From Akkermansiaceae bacterium (GTDB lineage Bacteria; Verrucomicrobiota; Verrucomicrobiia; Verrucomicrobiales; Akkermansiaceae), in the NCBI GenBank assembly GCA_947491475.1, contig CANLKN010000022.1, positions 1 through 44,819 on the forward strand: a stretch of DNA of 44,819 nucleotides. The letters are read 5' to 3'. The position numbers were made by a program, and so were the translations under genes. Under the pieces are notes generated by a model. That model had not been told where the DNA came from and ran no database searches. It saw only the letters and a list, made by a program, of their open reading frames with translations. Below are positions 23,439 to 31,537 of the stretch, piece after piece; the first letter of the stretch is position 1, and each line of letters begins with the position of its first letter.

Positions 23439-26366
23439 TCATTCCGCCGGTTTGATGGTGATCAGCAGCGCATTTTCGGCGGCGAGGTGTTTTTTGGCGA
23501 GGGCGTTGATTTCCTTGAGGGAAATCGAGCGGTAGTCAGCGTCGCGATTGCGGGCGAGGCCGAGGCGGGAGGGATCGGCCTGGGACTGGCTGAGCACGGT
23601 GTTGAGCCAGTAGTTGTTGTCGCGCAGGGATTTTTCCAGCATGCCGAGTGTGGGCTTGAGCGCCCGGTCGAGTTCATCGTCTGTGGCACCTTCGGTGGCG
23701 AGTTGGTCGGCTTCTTCGCGCATGGTGTTGAGCAGCGTTTCGAGGTCCTCCGGTTTGCCGATGCTTTGGCTGATGATAAATCCAAAGTCATCAAGCGCTT
23801 CGGATCCGTCGGCCCCGGCGTTCGGGCTGTAGGACGAGCCGAGTTTCTCTCGGATTTCCTCGCGCAGGCGGTCGCTTAGGATACTCGCGAGCATATTGAG
23901 TCGGCGGAACTCGGGGATGTTGCCGCGGATGCCGGCGGTGCGCCACACGGTGAAGGCGATTCCTTGCGGGATTTTCGATTCGTAGGTGAAAACCTTGGTG
24001 GCGGGAGCGTTGGGGAATTTCACTTTGCGCTCTTTTGTGAGATCGGCCGGAGTCGCGGCGCGGGCGGGCAGTGCGCCGAAGGTGGCGAGCAAATCCGGCA
24101 TGATCGAATCCGGATCAAAATCCCCCACGATGGTGAGTTCCAGGTATCCTTGGGTGAGCTCTGGCATGAGCCAGTTTTTCGCGTCGTCGATGGTGTAGGA
24201 CGCGAGTTTTTCCATGGGTGCGGTGGCAAAGCGTGAATCGCCACCATGCAGCCATGCCTCCATTTCTTTCTGTGGTCCGGCGGGCGTGTGGCGCAGTTGC
24301 TGGTAGATCATCGGCAGTGCCTTCTGGAACTGCCACAGGGCCTCCTCCCGCCAGCCGGGATCTGTGAGTGCGGCGCACATCAACTGGCACTGCAAAGCAA
24401 AATCCGCCGGGGTGGTGGAGCCGCCGAGCGTAAAGGCGTCACCGTCGATGGCCAGCGAGCTGCCGACGTTTCTGCCAGCGAGGATTTGTTTGAGATCGTC
24501 GTTGGAATGCCTGCCGAGGCCGCCTCCTTCGAAGAGCGCCTGCGCAAAGGCATCGAGCATCGGCATGTCTTGTGGTTGGCCTATTTTGCCGGAACCGATG
24601 CGCGCCAGAAGCCGGATCCTGCCTTGCTCGAAATCGGTGCGCTTCAGGTTCACCCGGACTTTGTTGGATAACACAAGTTGGGTGACGCCCATGTCTTCGA
24701 TCTGCTTGCTTGCGGTGATGCTGCCGGGGCTTCCGAAATCGGTGTAATCGAACACCTGGGTGGCGCGAGCGGCGGGCGCTTCCACCGGAGTGCCGCGTGA
24801 GTCTTCGAACAAAGCGGCGAGTTCCTTCTCCGCGTTTTCCGGCTTCTCCTTGGTGGTCAGGACCAGGTGATAGCCCGGAGCTTCCCAAAATGTCTTGAGC
24901 GCCTGGTGGCATGTTGCGGCATCGATGCTTTCCAAAATCCCGCGGGCAATTTCCAAGTCCTCCTCGGGAGTGGAAAACACCGTCTTGTCGTTGACCGAAC
25001 TAGCCAGCACGGTGGCGATGCCCTCGGACTTGCGGGTGGCTTTTTGTTTCACTTGTTGTTCGTAAGCATTGAGCAGGTTGGACTTCGCTTCGGCGAGTTC
25101 GTTCTCGGTGAATCCGTGCTCAAGCGCGCGGCGGAATTCCTGTTCGAGCACCGGCACCACTTCCTGCCAGCGGTCGTCTGCAGCGGTGATGCTGACCGAG
25201 CCGAGATCGATGTTATTAAAAAGGATGCTATCGGAGGCAGAGCCCTCGGCCACCACGGAATCTCGCTGCTTGGAGATGCGCTCGAAACGGCGTGTGAGCA
25301 TCGAGTGCGCGATGTCCAGCGGCATGCGCTCAGCACGGGTGGCGCGGGTGTCCGGTTTTGGCTGGTGCGGCCGCACCAGGATGAGCGAAACATCGGTGGA
25401 ACTCACTTCCTTGTCACTGAAGACGGCGGTTTCAAGTCCCTCTGGCAGGCGGATGTCTCCGAGGTCAGGCTCGGTGCCGGGCTCGGCCGGATTGCCCATG
25501 GTGGCAAAGGCGGCCTCGATCCGGCCGCGCATTTCATCCACATTCACATCGCCCGCCACGATGAAGGTCATGCGTTGTGGCGTGTAGAAACGGGTGTAAA
25601 AATCCACAAAACGCTCGCGTGGCGCGGTCTTGATCACTTCCTCGTCGCCGATCGGGAATCGCCGCGTGATGAGCGAGTCCGGCAGGAAAGCGCTGAACTG
25701 TTGCTCCATGAGCCGGTAGTTCACCGAATCCCGGCTGATTTTTTCCGACAGGATCACGCCGCGCTCCTTATCGATCTCCTCCGGGTCCAGCAGCGCGCCA
25801 TCGCCGAAATCGCGCATCACGGTGAAGGCGAGATCAAGCGTCTCTTCTGTTAGATCAGGCAGGTCGAGCATGTAAACCGTTTGGTCGAATGAGGTGAAGG
25901 CATTGGCATGGGCGCCGAAGGCAATGCCGAGCCGCTGCATGCGCGGGACGATTTCCGCGGCGGTGAAGTTCTTGGTGCCGTTGAATACCATGTGTTCGAG
26001 GAAATGGGCGAGGCCGCGTTGGTTATCCTGCTCCATGAGCGAGCCAGCGGCGATGTGGAGGCGCAGCGAAACGCGCTTCGGCGGCTCGCTGTTCGGATAG
26101 ATCAGGTAGCGCATGCCGTTTTCCAGCGTGCCGAAAACCGCGTTGGAATCCGCGGAAATATCGGAGCCGTCCTGCGGCCACGGTTGCGGCGTGACTTTGG
26201 CAACCGCGGTATCCGTCTTGGCGGTGGGTGGCGGCACGTCTGCGGCCGGGGCTTCCACAACAGACGCGGGTGGCGCGCTGTCATGGCTGCGAAGCGCGAG
26301 AAATGCCGCCGTCACGGCCAGCACCAGCACCAGAATCAGAGGAGTTGTGGAAGAGGACTTTTGCAT
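23439..26366 (-). CDS. M16-family zinc peptidase (PqqL-like), membrane-anchored or periplasmic
   Basis: From ATG 26366 the protein has 975 residues. A hydrophobic N-terminal segment (about 8-27) suggests export or membrane anchoring, followed by a proline/alanine-rich linker. The first M16 domain contains the inverted zinc motif HFLEH (about 118-122) in GLAHFLEHMVFNGT, with the later ligand Glu in the KERGVILSEK region. Two further M16-like domains follow, including an inactive one. The full-length two-half layout resembles PqqL/insulinase-type periplasmic proteases. The substrate is unknown. It is convergent with rsmA-Nudix 26 bp away. Confidence 0.9.
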   Translation of the reverse strand: MQKSSSTTPLILVLVLAVTAAFLALRSHDSAPPASVVEAPAADVPPPTAKTDTAVAKVTPQPWPQDGSDISADSNAVFGTLENGMRYLIYPNSEPPKRVSLRLHIAAGSLMEQDNQRGLAHFLEHMVFNGTKNFTAAEIVPRMQRLGIAFGAHANAFTSFDQTVYMLDLPDLTEETLDLAFTVMRDFGDGALLDPEEIDKERGVILSEKISRDSVNYRLMEQQFSAFLPDSLITRRFPIGDEEVIKTAPRERFVDFYTRFYTPQRMTFIVAGDVNVDEMRGRIEAAFATMGNPAEPGTEPDLGDIRLPEGLETAVFSDKEVSSTDVSLILVRPHQPKPDTRATRAERMPLDIAHSMLTRRFERISKQRDSVVAEGSASDSILFNNIDLGSVSITAADDRWQEVVPVLEQEFRRALEHGFTENELAEAKSNLLNAYEQQVKQKATRKSEGIATVLASSVNDKTVFSTPEEDLEIARGILESIDAATCHQALKTFWEAPGYHLVLTTKEKPENAEKELAALFEDSRGTPVEAPAARATQVFDYTDFGSPGSITASKQIEDMGVTQLVLSNKVRVNLKRTDFEQGRIRLLARIGSGKIGQPQDMPMLDAFAQALFEGGGLGRHSNDDLKQILAGRNVGSSLAIDGDAFTLGGSTTPADFALQCQLMCAALTDPGWREEALWQFQKALPMIYQQLRHTPAGPQKEMEAWLHGGDSRFATAPMEKLASYTIDDAKNWLMPELTQGYLELTIVGDFDPDSIMPDLLATFGALPARAATPADLTKERKVKFPNAPATKVFTYESKIPQGIAFTVWRTAGIRGNIPEFRRLNMLASILSDRLREEIREKLGSSYSPNAGADGSEALDDFGFIISQSIGKPEDLETLLNTMREEADQLATEGATDDELDRALKPTLGMLEKSLRDNNYWLNTVLSQSQADPSRLGLARNRDADYRSISLKEINALAKKHLAAENALLITIKPAE

Positions 26367-26516
26367 GGCGGCAGCGTGGTTGAGCTCCAACCGCTTTGGC
26401 AACGCCGAAAACCGTTCAAGCGGGCCACGGCGAGCAAACCAAGGAGAGCAAGCAACCGCGGCCGCGTCTCTTGGCCAAGCTGCGGAGAAAAGTGAGGGTG
26501 TGGATTCCGGAGCGGA

Positions 26517-28091
26517 TCATGGGCCGGGAAGTTTGCTGCCACCGACTCCGTGCCACCAGCGCGCGCCGGATGCATCGTCGCGCAGCGACCACTTGGGTGA
26601 GATCCGCGCGCTGACCAGTGGCAGGGTTTGGAAGGGGCCCGGCATCAGTGCTGCGGGATCGCGCGGCTTGCCGAAATAATCACGCTCCAGACTCAGTGCC
26701 GATTCATCCGGATTTTCAAAGCGCTGGCCGCTGATGGCGGCGGAGCCCAGCAGCTCGCTGGTGACGATGGCACGGCTTTGGCCGCCGGTCACATCGGAAT
26801 TAAGGTTCAACGTGAGCAAGGCACCTTTCGGCTTGATTGCCAAATTCAGCGTGGGAGCCGCCGCGAGCACCAGCGGCGAGGCGTCGCGCGCAAACGGTTT
26901 CGAGCCCGGTGCATAGACATTGCCAGCGCCCGTGGTGGGCAGCGCGAGCGGATCAATCTGCGCAGCGAGGTCCACCGGATGCAGGAAAAGGTTGTGAAAA
27001 TAGCGATCGTCGCCGCAGGGCGAGGGATGCATGCCCGCACCGGCAGTGGAGTGCACCGCAAGGAAGGGCGTCTGCCTGGCCCACAGGTCAGGCTGGATTT
27101 TCACATGCCCGCCGAAGAGGTTGTGAGCGAAGGCCGTGCCTTGGGACATGACCCACAAGGCCAGCCGTCGTAATTGACGAAAGAGTGGGCATTGGCAGCC
27201 ACCCCGCCATGATACAGGAGGCTTACAAAAGAAGGCTGGCTGACCACGCTGGGAGCCGTGGCGGCGGTGGTTCCCAAATCAAATGCGTCGGGGATTCCCT
27301 CGTTGAATGCGGCAGCACCGGGGAATGCACCGGTCCACGGACCCCACGGGCGGAACTGAACATAGCCCGCCGAGCCGTATTTGTTGTCACCATCGACGTC
27401 ATAGGCCTTTGGCGCGCCGGCATTCGACCAGTTTTCGACCACATAGCCGTTTGCAGGTCCGCCGGTCTGTGTGCCGCCATAGACAATGGTGGCGGGCGTG
27501 GCGACCACCGAGACGTTGTCGATGAAGCACTGGGCGGCCACCACACCATCAAATCCGGTGGACGGCTGCATGTAAATTGCGATGTCGTAGGTCGATACTG
27601 AGATGGTTGGTTTCGTCGTGAAGGTGTAGGTAAAAGTCTGGGGAGTGTTTGAGAGTGGAGCAAAGTTGGAGGTCGTGTCCGCTTCTCAGATCCGCCGACG
27701 CGATGTATCCACCAAATACGCTCGTCCCTGCACTGCCGAGACCGTATGAAACATCCGTGAAAAGGTATGCCGGAAAGGGTCCAGCGCCCGAGGAAACCTG
27801 GGCATCAAAGGTGACGGTGTAGGTGGTGTTGGGCTGGAGTTTGATATCTAGTAATGTCTGGAACATCTGAGTGTTCGTTTCCATGTAGCCCACGGTGTTT
27901 CCTGTTGGGCCCGGATCATACTGGCCGGTGCCTGTGCCGTCTCCCGGAATGGTATTGTTCCAGCCATCGGGCGAGCCGTTGAAAATATTGCCGCCGGTCT
28001 GGAAATCCCCGTTGGTCACGAGGTTCTGGGCCTGCAGGTTGAAGACTCCGCCCAAAAGGACGGACAAGGCGATAAACGATGGATTTTTCAT
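26517..28091 (-). pseudogene. Frameshifted chimera: NGDF-type secreted protein joined to a glycosidase C-terminus
   Basis: Three reading frames make up one broken gene. Frame 1 (28091 to about 27680) has a signal peptide (MKNPSFIALSVLLGG...LQAQ) and NLVTNGDFQTGG, closely matching the gene at 29426-30129. A one-base shift near 27680 (extra G in GCGGAC on the coding strand) leads to frame 2, continuing the same domain (QTFTYTFTTKP, FIDNVSVVATP) and then a segment with DVDGDNKYGSAGY. A second shift near 27158-27165 leads to frame 3, with AHNLFGGHVKIQ, AVHSTAGAG and DRYFHNLF, then RDYFGKPRDP, which I recognise as the C-terminal part of beta-helix glycoside hydrolases. The PEP-CTERM anchor seen in the paralogue is absent. 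Confidence 0.7.
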
Positions 28092-28127
28092 AATGCGGAG
28101 CGCAAGCGGTTGGTGGGTCCGGCAAAC

Positions 28128-28165
28128 AACTAAGACCTCCTAGTTTCGCTGATTGGAGCTGTCAA
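28128..28165 (-). promoter_or_regulatory. Promoter and LacI-type operator, module 1
   Basis: On the minus strand TTGACA (28165-28160) is followed by exactly 17 bp and TAGGAG (28142-28137) as a -10 element, reading toward the secreted-protein gene (start 28091). The -10 lies inside an inverted repeat AACTA-N8-TAGTT at 28128-28145. The same arrangement occurs upstream of the second module at 30176-30214. The divergent LacI-family gene starts at 28241, so its product is the obvious candidate binder. Confidence 0.6.
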
Positions 28166-28240
28166 AGCGAAAGATGAAAAAGTAAAAGGCGAAAACTTCC
28201 GTCTTGCCGCATGGGCGGTGATTTTTCAGGGTGCCTCATC

Positions 28241-29311
28241 ATGTCAGGGGGAAAGCAGGCGAATGCGATCGAGCCCGTGGGGCCGGTGAGCATGGCACAG
28301 TTGGCGACGATGCTGAATTTGTCGCATGCGACGGTGTCGTTCGTGCTCAACGGTCATGGCGACAGGCACAAGATCTCGGTGAAGACTCAGCAGCGGGTGC
28401 GGGAGGCGGCGGAGCGCTACCACTGCGTGCCCAACCAGCAGGCGCGCAACCTGCGGATGCGCCGCAGCGGCATGATCGGCGTGGTGCTGCCAACGCTGAC
28501 GATGGATTGGGCGGCGGCACTGATGCGCGGGCTCAACCGGGTGCTCGACCCCACGGACCACGTGCCGTTTGTGACGGCACATGAATTCGATGCCGCGCGC
28601 AACCGCAAGGAGCTGCTCTCCGCCCTATACCGGCGCGACGACGGCTTGATCGCCTTTCCGCTGCCGGATAGCGCGGATCTCTACCACTCGATCCAGCGCG
28701 CCGGCGTGCGGTTGGTGCTTCTAGGCGAGGAAATGCCAGGCATGGAGGACATCAGCACGGTGCTGTGGGACTCGGCGGCGGCGGCGGAGGCGGTGATGCT
28801 GCACCTTGTGGCCAGCGGCCGGCGGCGGATCGCGTTCCTGGGTATGGATTACCCGGGTCAGGGCACGCTGCACCGTTTGAAAGCCTATGGCACGGTGCTG
28901 CGGGAAAACGGGCTGGAACTGCGCAAGGAATGGATCGCTCGGCTCCAGGTGCCGCTGCCACCCGGCGGGATGGAACAAGTGCTGCGGCAATGGTTTCCGG
29001 AAGGCGACCGCCAAAACTCGCCGGATGCGATATTCGCGCTCAACGACGCGATGGCGCTGCCCGCGATGCAGTATCTGCTGGACTGGGGCATCGCGGTGCC
29101 CGGCGAGGTGGCCGTGGCCGGCATCCAGGATCTCCCGCTCTCAGGCCACCCGGCGATCAGCCTGACCACGGTGCCGGAACCCGTGGAAGCCATGGGCGAG
29201 GCGGCCGCCCGCCTGATGCTCGATCTGATTTCCGGCAAAGCCAAAGCCCCAGTCCGCCGCGTGATACCCTCCCCGCCGCTGATCGTCCGCCGCAGCACCG
29301 CGGATCGGTAG
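28241..29311 (+). CDS. LacI-family transcriptional regulator, module 1
   Basis: I start at ATG 28241 (356 residues), matching the paralogue; an in-frame ATG lies at 28211. The LacI headpiece is clear: MAQLATMLNLSHATVSFVLN, then the hinge NQQARNLRMRRSGMIGVVLP. The periplasmic-binding-protein-like effector domain follows with GLIAFPL, GRRRIAFLGMDYPGQGT and SPDAIFALNDAMAL. The effector is probably a small sugar-like ligand, by family. It is divergent from the broken secreted-protein gene and is roughly 60% identical by eye to the regulator at 30315. It likely binds the palindromes at 28128 and 30176. Confidence 0.93.
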   Translation: MSGGKQANAIEPVGPVSMAQLATMLNLSHATVSFVLNGHGDRHKISVKTQQRVREAAERYHCVPNQQARNLRMRRSGMIGVVLPTLTMDWAAALMRGLNRVLDPTDHVPFVTAHEFDAARNRKELLSALYRRDDGLIAFPLPDSADLYHSIQRAGVRLVLLGEEMPGMEDISTVLWDSAAAAEAVMLHLVASGRRRIAFLGMDYPGQGTLHRLKAYGTVLRENGLELRKEWIARLQVPLPPGGMEQVLRQWFPEGDRQNSPDAIFALNDAMALPAMQYLLDWGIAVPGEVAVAGIQDLPLSGHPAISLTTVPEPVEAMGEAAARLMLDLISGKAKAPVRRVIPSPPLIVRRSTADR

Positions 29312-29345
29312 GGCGCGACCGGCCGCAGTCCGCCCACTTGCTGCC

Positions 29346-29378
29346 GGCTTGGCCGCCGTAGCCTTGGCGAAGGAGGGC
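29346..29378. repeat. Dispersed 'RQGYGGQ' repeat
   Basis: On the minus strand the sequence contains CCTTCGCCAAGGCTACGGCG, whose neighbouring frame translates to RQGYGGQAG. I recall this as a common intergenic repeat in Verrucomicrobiota and some other phyla, often mis-annotated as the end of a small protein. It lies between the first LacI gene and the PEP-CTERM gene. One copy only is present in the window. Confidence 0.55.
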
Positions 29379-29425
29379 GGCGTGAGTTGTGGAAGAGGTG
29401 CCGAGGATCAGTGAGAACGATCTTA

Positions 29426-30129
29426 TCAGCGGCGGCGGCGCAAGAGCCCGAGCAAGCTGAGACCACCCAGCAGCGCGGCGGAGGGCTCGGGAATCGGCGT
29501 GGTCGTCACCGAGACGTTGTCGATGTAGGCTTGGGCGGCGTTTGGTCCCCATACTGGCTGCATGTAGATGGCGATGTCTTTGGTGCCGTCGCCCACAAAG
29601 CCCTCGGCAATCGATTTGGTGGTGAAGGAATGGGTGAAGGTTTGTGCGGTTGTCGTGAGAGGTGCGTTGTATCCTGCCGGGCCGATCTTCAGATCGGTGT
29701 CCGCGATGTAGCCGTTGAAGCCGCTCGTGCCACCGCTGCCTGTGCCGTATGAAAGAGCCGCCAAAAAAAAGCCTGTGGAAATTCCTCATTCACGAAGCCC
29801 ACCGTAACGTAGGCGTCGAAGGAGACGGTGTAAGTGGTGCTCGGCTGGAGTTTGACTCCAGCAAAGGTTTGGAACACCTGGGTGCCGGTGTTCATGTAGC
29901 CCAGGGTGCCGATGAGTGGCGCGGAGGGGGCGGGAGACGGGGGATCCAGAGTGACGGGATTGAACTGACCGGTGCCTGCCGGCCCAACCGTGCTGTTCCA
30001 AGCGAATGGAGAGGCCCCGAAAATGTTCCCACCCGTTTCAAAATCCCCGTTGGTGACGAGATTCTGCGCCTGTAGCGGGAGGGCGGATGCGGCCAATGCC
30101 GCGATGATCGGCAGATAGAAGGGTTTCAT
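29426..30129 (-). pseudogene. PEP-CTERM secreted protein, frameshifted at a T8 run
   Basis: The first frame (30129 to about 29763) has a signal peptide (MKPFYLPIIAALAASALPLQ) and the start NLVTNGDFETGG, then KLQPSTTYTVSFDAYV. The second frame (about 29764-29426) continues the same domain (SYGTGSGGTSGFNGYIADTD, AQAYIDNVSVTTTP) and ends with a full PEP-CTERM anchor: IPEPSAALLGGLSLLG followed by LLRRRR. The break falls at eight consecutive T on the coding strand (29763-29770); one more T, or a -1 slip, joins the frames into one protein of about 234 residues. PEP-CTERM proteins are exported and processed by an exosortase. This may be an assembly error, decay, or phase variation. Confidence 0.75.
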
Positions 30130-30175
30130 GATTTTTTTGGGGTTGTTTTGCAGTGTGGGATTTTTCGAAAAAAAT

Positions 30176-30214
30176 AAGCTAGACCGTGCTAGCTTCGAAG
30201 CGATGGTCTGTCAA
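30176..30214 (-). promoter_or_regulatory. Promoter and LacI-type operator, module 2
   Basis: On the minus strand TTGACA (30214-30209), 17 bp, then TAGCAC (30191-30186) reads toward the PEP-CTERM gene (start 30129). The -10 lies inside the perfect inverted repeat AAGCTA-N8-TAGCTT (30176-30195) with centre GACCGTGC. Spacing and placement equal those of module 1, and CTGTCAAAG is shared on the plus strand in both. Confidence 0.65.
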
Positions 30215-30314
30215 AGGAAAATCTGCCGAAAAATTCACACAGGAGTCAGGAAGGTTTCCTGCGCTACAAATGCGTCTTGCCGGGCAGGCCGGAGCAGGAA
30301 ACGATGAACGCGTA

Positions 30315-31385
30315 ATGCCGAAATCAAAGGCGAAAACCGAGGTCAGCATCCACAAGCCGGTAACGGTGCAGGATTTGGCTGAAATCCTGGGATTGTCACG
30401 GGCGACGGTGGGCTTCGTTTTGAGCGGGCAGGCGGAGAAGCTGCGGATCGCACCAGCCACGGCGAAGCGGGTGCTGGATGCGGCGGCGGAATACCATTAT
30501 GTGCCCAACCCGCATGCGCGCAGTCTGCGGACGCGCCGTACCGGCATGATCGGGGTGATCGTGCCATCTCTCGATTTGGACTGGGCGGAGGCGCTGCTGC
30601 GTGGGATGGACAAGGTTTTCGACGACACGGCATACGTGCCCTTTCTGGCCCGACACTTTTTCAATGCGGAGCGCAACCGCAAGGAAGTGCTCTCGGCGCT
30701 GCAGCGGCGCGACGAGGGGCTCATTGCGTTCCCGCTGGCGGGCTGCGAGGAGCTCTACCGTTCATTTTCCGAATCGGGAATTCCGCTGGTTTTGCTGGCC
30801 GAGGAAATGCCGGGGCTCAATGACATCTCCTCGGTGGTCTGGGACTCCGAGACGGCGGCCGAGGCGGCGGTGCGGCATCTGGTGGAAACCGGACGACGGC
30901 GCATCGCGTTTTTCGGGATGGATTACCCTGGTCTCGGCACGTTGCACCGCTTCAAGGCCTATTGCCGGGTGCTGCGGGAATGTGCGCTGGAGTTGCGCGA
31001 GTCATGGATCGCACGGCCACCGGTGCCGCTGCCGGTAGGCGAGATCAGCCGCGTGCTGAAACGCTGGTTCAAAGACCGCGGGGATGCGCCGGATGCGATT
31101 TTCGCGCTGAACGACGCCATCGCCCTGACGGTGATGGAGGAACTCGAGGAAATGGGCCTGTCGATCCCCGGAGATGTCGCGCTGATCGGTATCCAGGATC
31201 TCATGCTTTCGAGCCGTCGGGCGGTGGGATTGTCCACGGTGGCGGAGCCGGTCGAGGCGATGGGCGAAGAGGCGGCGCGTCTCACGCTCGAACTGATATC
31301 CGGTAAGACAAAAGCACCGGCACGCCGTGTGATTTCCTCTGCTGGCGTGATTGTCCGCCGGAGCACGGTGGGGCGGGAATCATGA
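30315..31385 (+). CDS. LacI-family transcriptional regulator, module 2
   Basis: From ATG 30315 the protein has 356 residues; the frame is open upstream to 30186 but that would run through the promoter/operator of the divergent gene. The headpiece is VQDLAEILGLSRATVGFVLS and the hinge NPHARSLRTRRTGMIGVIVP. The effector domain shares RNRKEVLSALQRRDEGLIAF and GRRRIAFFGMDYPGLGTLHR with the first regulator, and ends SAGVIVRRSTVGRES. The recognition helices (HATVSF and RATVGF) are similar, consistent with the similar palindromes. It is divergent from the PEP-CTERM gene. Confidence 0.93.
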   Translation: MPKSKAKTEVSIHKPVTVQDLAEILGLSRATVGFVLSGQAEKLRIAPATAKRVLDAAAEYHYVPNPHARSLRTRRTGMIGVIVPSLDLDWAEALLRGMDKVFDDTAYVPFLARHFFNAERNRKEVLSALQRRDEGLIAFPLAGCEELYRSFSESGIPLVLLAEEMPGLNDISSVVWDSETAAEAAVRHLVETGRRRIAFFGMDYPGLGTLHRFKAYCRVLRECALELRESWIARPPVPLPVGEISRVLKRWFKDRGDAPDAIFALNDAIALTVMEELEEMGLSIPGDVALIGIQDLMLSSRRAVGLSTVAEPVEAMGEEAARLTLELISGKTKAPARRVISSAGVIVRRSTVGRES

Positions 31386-31537
31386 ATGCGTTTTCAATCT
31401 TCATGCGCGGCAGAAATTTCCCCGCCGCGCCATGCTGGCCAAGCTCTGGGCATGGCTGGAGCAATGGCGAGCGGGCCCGGATCACCACCACCGGCGGCTG
31501 GCGATGGACTTTTCCCATCAACTTCACGGGCGAGACC

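Noticed and set aside
24867-25853. 328-residue plus-strand open frame
   Set aside because: Antisense to the M16 peptidase, no motifs.
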